From Burkholderia paludis (GTDB lineage Bacteria; Pseudomonadota; Gammaproteobacteria; Burkholderiales; Burkholderiaceae), in contig NZ_JPGL01000033.1 of the NCBI RefSeq assembly GCF_000732615.1, positions 37,031 to 101,030 on the forward strand: a stretch of 64,000 bases of DNA, given 5' to 3'. Shown here piece after piece: positions 33,034-41,919 of this stretch. The notes beneath the pieces were generated by a model. The model was not told the DNA's origin. It was given only the letters and a program-made list of their open reading frames with translations, and searched no databases. The position numbers and the translations under genes were made by a program. Every line of letters starts with the position of its first letter. Within the stretch, counting starts at the first letter, position 1.

Positions 33034-35373
33034 ATGACCGCTTCCTTGACCCAACCGGCGTTCCGCCGCCTCGGCATGAAGGCGCTGCTCGTGCAGCACG
33101 ACATCGATGAACGCACCGCCACCGGGCGCGCCGCGACGGCGCTCGCCGAGGAGCTGCGCACGCGGCTCGTCGACGTCGTGATCGCGACGTCGGCCGACGA
33201 CGCATGCGCGGTCGTCGCCGCCGATCCGGCGATCCAGTGCCTGCTGCTCAACTGGGAACTCGACAACGACGCCAGCCACGCGCCCGCGCAGGCCGTGCTC
33301 GACGCGATGCGCGCGCGCAACGCGACGGTGCCCGTGTTCCTGCTCGCGAGCCGTGCGAGCGCGTCGGCGATCCCCGTCGACGCGATGCGCAAGGCCGACG
33401 ACTTCATCTGGATGCTGGAGGACACCACCGCGTTCATCGGCGGCCGGATCGTCGCCGCGATCGAGCGCTACCGCGAAACCGTGCTGCCGCCGATGTTCCG
33501 CGCGCTCGCGCAGTTCTCGCGCGTGTACGAATACTCGTGGCATACGCCCGGCCACACCGGCGGCACCGCGTTCCTGAAATCGCCGGTCGGCCGCGCGTAC
33601 TTCGAATTCTTCGGCGAGGCGCTGTTCCGCTCCGACCTGTCGATCTCGGTCGGCGAGCTCGGCTCGCTGCTCGACCACTCGGGCCCGATCGGCGAGAGCG
33701 AACGCTACGCGGCGCGCGTGTTCGGCGCGCATCGCACGTATCACGTGACGAACGGCTCGTCGATGTCGAACCGCGTGATCCTGATGGCGAGCGTCACGCG
33801 CAACCAGGTCGCGCTGTGCGACCGCAACTGCCACAAGTCGGCCGAGCACGCGATGACGATGTCCGGCGCGATTCCGACCTACCTGGTTCCGTCGCGCAAC
33901 CATTACGGGATCATCGGGCCGATCATGCCCGAACGGCTGACGGCCGCCGCCGTGCGCCTCGCGATCGACGCGAACCCGCTCGTGCGCGGCCGCGACGGCA
34001 TCGACCCGACACCGGTGCACGCGCTGATCACCAATTCGACCTACGACGGCCTCTGCTACAACGTCGCGCGCGTCGAGGCGCTGCTCGGGCAGAGCGTCGA
34101 CCGGCTGCATTTCGACGAGGCGTGGTACGGCTATGCGCGCTTCAACCCGATCTACCGCGACCGTCACGCGATGCACGGCGACCCGGCGCAGCACGACGCG
34201 AGCAAGCCGACCGTGTTCGCGACGCAGTCCACGCACAAGCTGCTCGCCGCACTGTCGCAGGCGTCGTTCATCCACGTCCGCGACGGCCGCAACCCGATCG
34301 AGCACGCGCGCTTCAACGAGGCGTACATGATGCATGCGTCGACGTCGCCGAACTACGCGATCATCGCGTCCAACGACGTGAGCGCCGCGATGATGGACGG
34401 CCCCGGCGGCGAGGCGCTGACGACCGACGCGATCCGCGAGGCCGTCGCGTTCCGCCAGATGCTCGCGCGCCTGCATACCGAATGCGCGGAGAACAACGAC
34501 TGGTTCTTCAACGGCTGGCAGCCGGACAGCGTCGTCGACCGCAAGACGGGCCGCCGCGTGCGCTTCCATGAGGCCGACGAGACGCTGCTCGCCACCGATC
34601 CGTCGTGCTGGGTGCTGCATCCGGGCGACACGTGGCACGGCTTCGGCGATATCGAGGACGACTATTGCATGCTCGACCCGATCAAGGTGTCGATCGTCAC
34701 GCCGGGCGTGGCGCACCACGGCGGGCTGATGCCGGTCGGCATCCCGGCGTCGGTCGTCACCGCGTATCTCGACCGGCACGGGATCGTCGTCGAGAAGACG
34801 ACCGACTTCACGATCCTGTTCCTGTTCTCGCTCGGCGTGACGAAGGGCAAGTGGGGCACGCTCGTCAACACGCTGCTCGACTTCAAGCGCGACTACGACG
34901 CGAACGCGCCGCTCGAACAGGCGCTGCCCGAACTCGTCGCGCGCTATCCGGAGCGCTACGGCAAGCTCGGCCTGCGCGACCTGTGCGACCTGATGTTCAG
35001 CGCGATGAGCGACCTGAGGACGACCGAGATGATGTCGCGCGGCTTCTCGACGCTGCCGAAGCCCGATTACAGCCCGGCCGAGGCGTTCGAGCATCTCGTG
35101 CACAACGACATCGAGATGCTGGAGCTCGCGGAAATGGAAGGCCGCACGGTCGCGACGGGCGTCGTGCCGTATCCGCCGGGCATTCCGCTGCTGATGCCCG
35201 GCGAGAACGCGGGGCCGGCCGACGGCCCGCTGCTCGGCTACCTGAAGGCGCTCGAGCAATACGACCTGCGTTTCCCCGGCTTCACGCACGACACGCACGG
35301 CGTCGAGGTCGAGGACGGCGTGTACCGCATCGCGTGCATCCGGCAACCCGCGCACGACACCCGCACGCGCTGA
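33034..35373 (+). CDS. adiA: Biodegradative arginine decarboxylase, AdiA-like
   Basis: A 779-residue PLP enzyme of the bacterial Orn/Lys/Arg decarboxylase family. It starts with a response-regulator-like wing domain (MKALLVQHDIDE onward), then the PLP fold with EYSWHTPGHTGG, DRNCHKSAEHAM and LHFDEAWYGYARFNPIY. The PLP lysine is in FATQSTHKLLAALSQASF. Alignment by eye with E. coli AdiA is near continuous, including PSRNHYGIIGPI and MMHASTSPNYAI. It converts arginine to agmatine and CO2, consuming a proton. The N-terminus is 15 residues longer than AdiA; MKALLV at 33079 is an alternative start. Confidence 0.93.
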   Translation: MTASLTQPAFRRLGMKALLVQHDIDERTATGRAATALAEELRTRLVDVVIATSADDACAVVAADPAIQCLLLNWELDNDASHAPAQAVLDAMRARNATVPVFLLASRASASAIPVDAMRKADDFIWMLEDTTAFIGGRIVAAIERYRETVLPPMFRALAQFSRVYEYSWHTPGHTGGTAFLKSPVGRAYFEFFGEALFRSDLSISVGELGSLLDHSGPIGESERYAARVFGAHRTYHVTNGSSMSNRVILMASVTRNQVALCDRNCHKSAEHAMTMSGAIPTYLVPSRNHYGIIGPIMPERLTAAAVRLAIDANPLVRGRDGIDPTPVHALITNSTYDGLCYNVARVEALLGQSVDRLHFDEAWYGYARFNPIYRDRHAMHGDPAQHDASKPTVFATQSTHKLLAALSQASFIHVRDGRNPIEHARFNEAYMMHASTSPNYAIIASNDVSAAMMDGPGGEALTTDAIREAVAFRQMLARLHTECAENNDWFFNGWQPDSVVDRKTGRRVRFHEADETLLATDPSCWVLHPGDTWHGFGDIEDDYCMLDPIKVSIVTPGVAHHGGLMPVGIPASVVTAYLDRHGIVVEKTTDFTILFLFSLGVTKGKWGTLVNTLLDFKRDYDANAPLEQALPELVARYPERYGKLGLRDLCDLMFSAMSDLRTTEMMSRGFSTLPKPDYSPAEAFEHLVHNDIEMLELAEMEGRTVATGVVPYPPGIPLLMPGENAGPADGPLLGYLKALEQYDLRFPGFTHDTHGVEVEDGVYRIACIRQPAHDTRTR

Positions 35374-35383
35374 GCGTGCACTA

Positions 35384-35421
35384 GCCGCGGCGCGGCCGGT
35401 CGGTCGGCCGGTTGCCGCGGC
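35384..35421. terminator. GC-rich hairpin downstream of adiA
   Basis: GCCGCGGC at 35384-35391 and again at 35414-35421 (self-complementary octamers) flank CCGG-rich DNA, so a long imperfect stem can form in the 205-bp gap between converging genes. There is no U-tract; low-confidence terminator. Confidence 0.35.
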
Positions 35422-35578
35422 GGCCGGCCGCCGTGCGCGGCAAGCCGCGTCACGCCCGCCACGCTGGGCATGCCCGCGCGCTCGCCGCATCACGGCGCGA
35501 TCGCGACGCCGGCACCGCGACTTTCGGCAATGTCGGGCCTGCGTTCCACGCACGACGACACGCCGCGCCGCAACCGCG

Positions 35579-38002
35579 TCAGCCCGCGTCCGGTTCAGGC
35601 AGGCGCGCCTCGGCCTCGATGCGCAACAGCAGCCGGTCGTCGAGCACATCCCAGATATCGACCTCGCCGCGTCCGCCCACGGGCACACCGGCGAACACCG
35701 GACGCCCGTCGATCCAGCCGGCCAGGCTCTTGAACCACGTGCGCTCGCACCAACCGCCGCGATGCAACGCGAGCCGCTCGCCGCTGCCGGCATCGAACTC
35801 GCGCAATACGCATCCGGCACCGCGCGTCAGCACGCGCGTGCCGTCGTCCGAAAACGCACACGGATGGCCGTTGTCCGCTCCCCGCGATTCGCGATCGACC
35901 TCGCCGTCGGTGCGCACCGTCAACGCCGCATTCCGCGCGAACGCATGGCGACGCCCGTCGGCGCTCACCGCGAACGGTGCGTCCTTGTAACGCTGGTCCG
36001 CCACGTCGTAGTCGAGCACCTCAAGCGGGCCGCCGGTGGCGAGCGGCACGAGACAGAGCCGGTTGCGGACACGCACCCAGGCTTTGCGCGCGTCAGGCGA
36101 CAAATACACCCGTTCCGGGCTGTCATACCGGCTTTCGGCTTGCCAGCCCACGTTCACGGCACCGCTCGCGACGTCGATCCGGTAGAGCACCGGGTTGTCC
36201 CAGTACACGACGACGAGCGTCGACAGTGCAGCGTCGACCGACGCACTTGCCAGCATGTTGCGCAGCCGGTCTGCGGCAGTCGCAGCGTCGCCCTGCACGA
36301 ACGGTCGCGGCAGCTCGAACGACGCGGCAACCCGTCGCCGCGCAAGATCCCAGATGTCGCAGAAGCCCTCGCCGGCCACGACGAGGCACAAGCCGCCCGC
36401 CTCGTCGCGGGCCCATTCGAGTACGCGCGCATGGCGGGGCGCAGCCGGCCCGTCATGCGGTAACGGCCGGAAGGCATGGGCCGATACCGAGTCTGGCGCC
36501 GGCCCGGCAGCAACCCGCGCGCGTGCTTCAGGCGCGTGATGATCCGGCGGCACGTACTCGGGCATCGGCGACCGGTCCCGTTCGCGCCACGCAGCCAGCC
36601 ACGCCTGATAGACATAGGGGCGGGCGCCGTCCGTGCCCGTCTCGGGCTGCTCGAGACGAAAACCGGCAGGATCGACACCCGGCAGCGGCACGAGTTCGCT
36701 GCCGTTGCAATAGACATAGACCCGTGCGCGGTCCCGCGCGAAATACTCGGACAGGAACGTGAGCGTCGCGCCATCGACACCGCGCCGATACGGCTGGTTG
36801 CCATGCAGCAACCGCCCCTGCCCGTCGCGCAGAAAGCCGTACCCGATGCAATCGGCGGTCGCGGCATCGAACCTGGCCTTCACTTCCTTGCCGAAATAAA
36901 ACAACCGGTCGCCGTCGCGCAGATAGTGTTCTCCGACGACTTCGATCCGCGCGGGATCGATGCCGCGTTTGCGCACCAGCATGCACAGCACGCCGTTTCG
37001 GTCTTTCGCATAGGTGTCGTTCAGGACTTCGAATGTCTTTCCGTCGACCCTGGCGGATTCCGCATGCCCGTACCACTGCTTCCGGTAACAATGGTCTCCG
37101 GCCTGATACCACGGCCCGGCCAGATGCCGCCACCGGGCCGGATCGCCCGGAAGCGGGCCGCCCTTGAGAGAGCCCTGGTGGAACTCCGCGTACGAATACA
37201 GTCGCGACCGGTCGGCGATGAACGAATCGCCGAGCCACCGGACCGTCGCGGCATCCGGTTCCAGCAGCGGCAGCTCGTGCAGATACACCTGGCCGCCGGC
37301 CACCCGGTATCCGCCACCGAGTTCCCGCGCCGGCGCGCCGGCCTCGTCCTGCCCGGCCAGCGTGTGCCACCAGTAGCCTTGCAGCTCGGGGCGCGCGGCA
37401 AAAAACGGCGACCAGTCGCGCTCCCACTTCTCGCGCCGGCCGGGATCGTCCGCTCCACCGTAACTGTACGGCCGCATGCGGTCGGTCGCCACGTCCTGCC
37501 CGACTTCTTCCGCGCTGACGAAGCTCGCCGCATCGGCGCCCTCCACCTCGCGCCCGCCGTACCAGACCCGCTGCGCGTCGACCAGATACGCACCGACCCA
37601 CCGCAGCGTCGCGGGATCCGCACCGCGCATGCGCTTGCCGTAGTGATACAGGTAGCGGTCGTCATGCCCCCACGCGTCGGTCAGCAGCCGGAAGCTCGCG
37701 GGCGATGCGCCGGCAAGCCTGCGGTTCTGGAAATAGACATGGTTGGCGTCCACGGCATGCGACTCGTCCAGCAGCCGGAACGATGCGCCGTCGACGTCGA
37801 GCACGGTGAACCGCATCCACGTGTACGTGCACGCATACGCGCGCACGCCGTCGGTCGCCAGATACAGGGACAACGGCCGGAAACCGTCGATCACGATGCC
37901 TTCGATGACGTTGCCTGCCCGGTCCTGCAACGGATCGCCCTGGAAATACACGCGCTTGTCATCGCGCATGAAGCCGAAGCCGAGGTTCTCTCTGGGTGTC
38001 AT
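35579..38002 (-). CDS. Large DKNYY-repeat protein with C-terminal WD-like propeller region
   Basis: An 807-residue protein of unknown role. Residues about 1-480 contain roughly eight DKNYY-type repeats of the form D-x-x-x-V/L-Y-x-x-G-K-x-[VL]-x-G-A-D-x-A-[ST]-F-x-x-L (for example DDRYLYHYGKRMRGADPATL and DRARVYVYCNGSELVPL). Residues about 530-807 look like a partial beta-propeller (VLEWARDEAGGLCLVVAGEG, DIWDLARRRVAASF, SDDGTRVLTRGAGC, VDIWDVLDDRLLLRI). No signal peptide is seen. The ATG at 38002 trims an unlikely 96-codon extension. It is transcribed alone, downstream of and co-directional with the FtrA-like regulator. Confidence 0.75.
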   Translation of the reverse strand: MTPRENLGFGFMRDDKRVYFQGDPLQDRAGNVIEGIVIDGFRPLSLYLATDGVRAYACTYTWMRFTVLDVDGASFRLLDESHAVDANHVYFQNRRLAGASPASFRLLTDAWGHDDRYLYHYGKRMRGADPATLRWVGAYLVDAQRVWYGGREVEGADAASFVSAEEVGQDVATDRMRPYSYGGADDPGRREKWERDWSPFFAARPELQGYWWHTLAGQDEAGAPARELGGGYRVAGGQVYLHELPLLEPDAATVRWLGDSFIADRSRLYSYAEFHQGSLKGGPLPGDPARWRHLAGPWYQAGDHCYRKQWYGHAESARVDGKTFEVLNDTYAKDRNGVLCMLVRKRGIDPARIEVVGEHYLRDGDRLFYFGKEVKARFDAATADCIGYGFLRDGQGRLLHGNQPYRRGVDGATLTFLSEYFARDRARVYVYCNGSELVPLPGVDPAGFRLEQPETGTDGARPYVYQAWLAAWRERDRSPMPEYVPPDHHAPEARARVAAGPAPDSVSAHAFRPLPHDGPAAPRHARVLEWARDEAGGLCLVVAGEGFCDIWDLARRRVAASFELPRPFVQGDAATAADRLRNMLASASVDAALSTLVVVYWDNPVLYRIDVASGAVNVGWQAESRYDSPERVYLSPDARKAWVRVRNRLCLVPLATGGPLEVLDYDVADQRYKDAPFAVSADGRRHAFARNAALTVRTDGEVDRESRGADNGHPCAFSDDGTRVLTRGAGCVLREFDAGSGERLALHRGGWCERTWFKSLAGWIDGRPVFAGVPVGGRGEVDIWDVLDDRLLLRIEAEARLPEPDAG

Positions 38003-38091
38003 GTTTATGGTTGTTCCGCTTTCGTCCGGAATGCCCCGGGCGACGATGCGCCGCCGGGTACGAAAGCCACCGCCGCGCACACGCGCGGCGC

Positions 38092-39066
38092 TCAGGCGTC
38101 CTGCGATCTTACGCCGCGATCCATCTCGCGCCGATACGCGGCCGGGCTCGTCGCCGCGACGCGCCGGAAATGCCGGCGCAACGATTCCTCCGAGCCGAAC
38201 CCCGCGCGCGCCGCGACCTGCGCGAGCGGCAGCGCGGGCTGCGCCTCGAGCATGTCCTTCGCGACGTTCACGCGTTCCCGGATCAGCCACGCGAGCGGCG
38301 ACATGCCCGTCGCATCCGCGAACTGACGCTGCAGCGTGCGCGGGCTCATCGCGGCCTGCGCGGCGAGCGACGCGAGCGTGTGCGGCTCGGCCGCGTGGGC
38401 GCGCATCCAGTCGATCAGCTTCGCGAGCCGGTCGGTGCCGCCCGGCGCGACCGGGCGCGGCACGAACTGCGCCTGGCCGCCGTCGCGATGCGGCGGCAGC
38501 ACGAGGCGCTGCGCGACACGGTTCGCGATCGCGCCGCCGTGATCGCGGCGCACGAGATGCAGCAGCATGTCGAGCCCCGCCGCCGACCCGGCCGACGTGA
38601 CGATCTGCCCTTCATCGACGTAAAGCGCATCGGGATTCACGCGCAGCGCCGGGTAGCGCGCCTGCAGCTTCTCCGCATAGCGCCAGTGGGTCGTGACCGT
38701 GAGGCCGTCGAGCACGCCGGCCGCCGCCAGCACGAATACGCCCGAGCAGATCGAGCAAAGCCGCGCGCCGCGGCGATGGGCGGCCCGCAGTTTCTTCAGC
38801 AACGGCTCCGGCGGCGGCTCGTCGGGATCGCGCCAGCCGGGAATCACGATGGTGTCCGCGCGATCGAGCGTGGCGAGCCGGTACGGCGCGGCGACCGTGA
38901 TGCCGCCCGCCGCGCGCACGGGCCCCGGCTCGCCCGCGCAGACCGCGAAGCGATACCAGTCGACCCCGAGTTCGGGGCGCTCGAGCGCGAACAGTTCGAC
39001 CACGCAGCCGAATTCGAAGGTGCAGAGGCGATCGTAGGCGAGCGCGACGACGAGATGATTGTGCAT
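38092..39066 (-). CDS. ftrA: GlxA/FtrA-type AraC family transcriptional regulator
   Basis: A 324-residue regulator. The N-terminal DJ-1/PfpI amidotransferase-like domain (VVALAYDRLCTFEFGCVVELF, ADTIVIPGW, CSICSGVFVLAAAGVLDG with the nucleophile-elbow Cys) is followed by a C-terminal AraC double helix-turn-helix (LASLAAQAAMSPRTLQRQFADATGMSPLAWLI, FGSEESLRRHFRRVAATSPAAYRR). It diverges from the rhodanese gene with a 112-bp shared promoter region, the arrangement usual for ftrA, so it probably controls that gene. The name follows family convention; its effector is not known. Confidence 0.88.
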   Translation of the reverse strand: MHNHLVVALAYDRLCTFEFGCVVELFALERPELGVDWYRFAVCAGEPGPVRAAGGITVAAPYRLATLDRADTIVIPGWRDPDEPPPEPLLKKLRAAHRRGARLCSICSGVFVLAAAGVLDGLTVTTHWRYAEKLQARYPALRVNPDALYVDEGQIVTSAGSAAGLDMLLHLVRRDHGGAIANRVAQRLVLPPHRDGGQAQFVPRPVAPGGTDRLAKLIDWMRAHAAEPHTLASLAAQAAMSPRTLQRQFADATGMSPLAWLIRERVNVAKDMLEAQPALPLAQVAARAGFGSEESLRRHFRRVAATSPAAYRREMDRGVRSQDA

Positions 39067-39178
39067 GGCGCGATGTTACCGGAACTTGTCGATCACGCCA
39101 CTGCCGCGAACCGCGCCGAACCGCGATACTGCCCCTCATTCCACCGCGCATCGCGCCATCCTTCAGGAGAACCTGCCC

Positions 39179-39598
39179 ATGTCCTGCGTCACCGATTTCC
39201 CCGCCGCCGACAGCCCCGCCGCCCTCGCGCATTTCGAGGCGTCGCTCCGATTCGAGACCGATTGCTGGGACGTGCACGACGCACTCGCGACCGGGGCGCC
39301 CGATTTCGTGCTGCTCGACGTGCGCGGCCCCGACCAGTTCGCCGCCGGCCACGTGCCCGGCGCGCGCAACCTGCCGCGCCGCAAGCTCATCGAGAGCAAG
39401 CTTGCCGTCTATCCGGCCGACACGCTGTTCGTCGTCTACTGCGCCGGCCCGCACTGCAACGGCGCCGCGCGGGCGGCGATCCAGCTCGCGCGGCTCGGCC
39501 GGCCGGTCAAGCTGATGATCGGCGGCGTGACGGGCTGGCTCGACGAAGGTTTCGCGTTGAGCAACGAAGTGCAGCCGGCGGAAGCCGCGGCCGGCTGA
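39179..39598 (+). CDS. Rhodanese-like domain sulfurtransferase
   Basis: A 139-residue single-domain rhodanese. The motifs are VLLDVRGPDQFAAGHVPGARNLPRRKL and the active-site loop VVYCAGPHCNGAARAA, with the catalytic Cys first in that loop. GWLDEG is the C-terminal signature. It would transfer sulfane sulfur to cyanide or thiol acceptors in the cytoplasm. CAGGAG precedes the ATG at 39179, which removes an open 40-codon extension reaching into the divergent ftrA gene. It is probably regulated by the neighbouring FtrA-type protein. Confidence 0.9.
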   Translation: MSCVTDFPAADSPAALAHFEASLRFETDCWDVHDALATGAPDFVLLDVRGPDQFAAGHVPGARNLPRRKLIESKLAVYPADTLFVVYCAGPHCNGAARAAIQLARLGRPVKLMIGGVTGWLDEGFALSNEVQPAEAAAG

Positions 39599-39699
39599 TC
39601 GTCACCGAAAACGCAACAATCAATTGCCGAGGCTCGGCCTGCACGCAAACGGAAAAAGCGCGACAATCGGCTCCATTGCAGTTCGGATGGAGCAGCAAC

Positions 39700-40026
39700 A
39701 TGCAGAGCGGAGTCCTGATTCAAGTGGCCGGTTCGGTGGCCGCGACCGCGGTCTATTTTCTGCCGGCGGTCATCGCCGACCGGCGCGGCCGGCACGACAA
39801 GCTGATGATCGCGATGTTCAACGCGCTGTTCGCGTGGACCGGCATCGGCTGGCTGATGACGCTGTACTGGGCATGCCAGCCGAACCCGCGCCCCGATGTC
39901 GCGCAGACGATCCTCGCCAAGCGCCGCGGCACCAGCATGCGGACCTTCTCGACGGGTCTCGTCGAGCGCGTGCAGCGCCGCATGGTCGCCCAGGAACAAT
40001 GGGCGGAGAAACAAGGCTGCCGTTAA
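39700..40026 (+). CDS. Small membrane protein of the superinfection-immunity (Imm, T4-like) family
   Basis: A 108-residue protein with two spans, AGSVAATAVYFLPAVIA and NALFAWTGIGWLMTLYWA, joined by the charged loop DRRGRHDKLMI. This YFLP...A...R.H.K...NALFAWTGIGW pattern is that of the Imm_superinfect family, named after T4 Imm, which blocks DNA injection by secondary phages. Many chromosomal members have no proven antiviral role. A basic 45-residue tail follows. It converges on the P450 gene, with a GGCCCG/CGGGCC hairpin at 40046-40063 between them. Confidence 0.75.
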   Translation: MQSGVLIQVAGSVAATAVYFLPAVIADRRGRHDKLMIAMFNALFAWTGIGWLMTLYWACQPNPRPDVAQTILAKRRGTSMRTFSTGLVERVQRRMVAQEQWAEKQGCR

Positions 40027-40053
40027 ACCCGGCCCCGCGTTGCCAGGCCCGGA

Positions 40054-41214
40054 TCATCGGGCCGCGTCGAACGTCGGCATCCTGACGTTGGTCGATGCGC
40101 GGTAGTGCCACGCCAGCCCTTCGCGCGGCGGCGCGCCGCCCGCACGCCACCACGCCGCGAACGCCCCCGCCGTCACCGCCCGCGCGATCCGCTCGCCCGG
40201 GCAGGCATGCGGCCCCGTGCCGAAGCCGAAATTCGGCCCGGCCGCGCGACCGGGCATCAGCCGGTGCGGATCGCGATGCACCGCCGGGTCGCGGTTCGCC
40301 GCGGCGAGCACGACCAGGATCGCATCGCCGGCGTCGAGGGTCACGCCCTCGATCGTCGTGCGCGCCGCGACGAAGCGGCGCGTGTTCTGCACCGGCGCAT
40401 CGAAACGCCCCACTTCGGCAACGAACGCATCGAGCGCGGCATCGTCCGGCGCGCCGCGCGCTTCCCCGCACCACGCCACCAGCACGTTGCCGAGCCATGC
40501 GGCCGTCGCTTCGCAGGTCTGCGACAACAGCCCGACCAGGTTCGCCACCTGGTCGCCGCTCGCCTGCCAGCCCAACGCGCGGGCCGCCTGCTGCACGGCC
40601 GCGACGAGCGTGCCGTCGCGCGCATGCGTCCGCGCGACGTGCTCCGTCATCCGGTCGAGCAGATACCGCGCGGCGTCGCTCGCGCGGGCCAGCGCCGCCG
40701 CGTCCGACAACGGCGACAGCGCGGCGACGAACTCGACGACCCGCGCCGCGATGTCGTCGAGCTGCGTCGCATCGAAGCCGAGCAAATCGGCGACCGCGCA
40801 GACCGGCATCGTCATGCACCACGTATTGAGCGCACCGGCATCGCCCGGCGTCGGCAACCGCCGTGCGGCAAGCTGCGCGGCGCGCTCGCGCAGCGCCGCC
40901 GCGTCGATCGGCGCGAGCGCCATGCGCAACGCCTGCTTCGGCACGTCGTGTCGCAACGCGCCGTCGTTCATGCGCACCAGTGCGCCGAACAGCGCGCCGG
41001 CCGTCGTACCGCGCAGCGCGGGCGGCACGGGCGCGTCGAGCGGGCGCACGCGGCAGGCCGGATGGCCGAGCACGGCCGTCACGGTCGCCGCCCGGCTCGC
41101 GACCCACGTACCGAGCGTGGCGTCGAACGCGAGTGGCGGCCCGTCGACGAGCGCCGCATAGTAGGGATAGGGATCGCGGTGCGTGACCGCGGCAATGGGA
41201 TCGATCGGGTTCAT
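40054..41214 (-). CDS. Cytochrome P450 with atypical I-helix
   Basis: A 386-residue soluble P450. The heme-ligand loop FGFGTGPHACPGERIA near residue 335 holds the axial Cys, and a K-helix ExxR appears as AEVGRFDAPV. The oxygen-activation segment reads LLSQTCEATAAW where most P450s have AG-x-[DE]-T-T, so the conserved Thr is Ala, although a Thr follows one residue later. No ferredoxin or reductase is adjacent. The substrate is unknown. The ATG at 41214 fits the family N-terminus; the frame is open upstream but that part is not P450-like. Confidence 0.88.
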   Translation of the reverse strand: MNPIDPIAAVTHRDPYPYYAALVDGPPLAFDATLGTWVASRAATVTAVLGHPACRVRPLDAPVPPALRGTTAGALFGALVRMNDGALRHDVPKQALRMALAPIDAAALRERAAQLAARRLPTPGDAGALNTWCMTMPVCAVADLLGFDATQLDDIAARVVEFVAALSPLSDAAALARASDAARYLLDRMTEHVARTHARDGTLVAAVQQAARALGWQASGDQVANLVGLLSQTCEATAAWLGNVLVAWCGEARGAPDDAALDAFVAEVGRFDAPVQNTRRFVAARTTIEGVTLDAGDAILVVLAAANRDPAVHRDPHRLMPGRAAGPNFGFGTGPHACPGERIARAVTAGAFAAWWRAGGAPPREGLAWHYRASTNVRMPTFDAAR

Positions 41215-41324
41215 GCGGCCAGTATCGGCGCCGCGCGCCGCCGCATGTTTCGGGCCGGCATGAAATGTCGCTGCGCTTGCGGCGCGCAAGGCCGCTGCGC
41301 CGCTACCTCGCCGCAAGCGGCGGG

Positions 41325-41591
41325 TCAGGCCGCCGAGCGGTAGCGATGCGACTGCATGCGCATCCGGACGCGCCCGGCCGAAATCGCGCGCGGCTCGGGC
41401 ACCACGGTGTCGTGATGAAACATTTCCTGGCGGAATTCGCCACTTTCGTCGAACCACTGGCAGATCAGCCAGTCGCCGTCGTCGAACACGACCGGCCCGG
41501 CATAGGTGACGGTCATGCGCGGACCGCCCGTCTTCAGCGTCACGACGTCGCCTACGCGAAACCCGACACGGTGATTTTCTCGGATCGTCAT
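41325..41591 (-). CDS. DUF2158 (YodC-like) small protein
   Basis: An 88-residue protein with the DUF2158 signature FRVGDVVTLKTGGPRMTVTYAG, DWLICQWFDESGEFRQEMFHHDTVV. This resembles an SH3-like fold, and the function is unknown. It is monocistronic and downstream of an AT-rich intergenic region. Confidence 0.85.
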   Translation of the reverse strand: MTIRENHRVGFRVGDVVTLKTGGPRMTVTYAGPVVFDDGDWLICQWFDESGEFRQEMFHHDTVVPEPRAISAGRVRMRMQSHRYRSAA

Positions 41592-41919
41592 CGCACTCTC
41601 AGCATTTTTATATATCGATATTCCAGGCGGCCCACCGACCGTTCATTCGAACGTGCCGCAGATTATCAATCAAAAAACCGGCCCGCAACTCCTGCGTACA
41701 AAACATTCTGGCCGTAAAAATGAAACAATGTGTGTCATCGACACGCGCGGCGGGCCCCCGGCCGCCGGATTCGGGGCGGATTGCCTGCCGGCCCCGGGCG
41801 GAATGCGGAGAATAGACGATGTATTTTGCATCGTCACCGATGTTTAATTCGGACGTGATATCGGTTGATTATTGTCAATTAAAGTTTCACGTGGGAACGA
41901 TCCCACGGTTTATTTACGC
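41592..41919. other. AT-richer intergenic region
   Basis: 328 bp between two minus-strand genes with several AT-rich patches (41600-41720, 41820-41890). It holds the promoter of the DUF2158 gene and, at 41890-41907, a terminator-like hairpin for the lyase gene. No coding sequence was recognised. Confidence 0.5.
41890..41907 (-). terminator. Stem-loop after the PEP-mutase-family gene
   Basis: CGTGGGA (41890-41896) and TCCCACG (41901-41907) pair perfectly around ACGA, 13 bp beyond the gene stop. On the minus strand it is followed by TGAAACTTTAATTG, modestly T-rich; on the plus strand by GTTTATTTA. A weak bidirectional terminator is plausible. Confidence 0.5.

Noticed and set aside
31615..35820. 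A 1401-codon minus-strand open frame
   Set aside because: It is the antisense shadow of adiC and adiA, which are continuous with known proteins.
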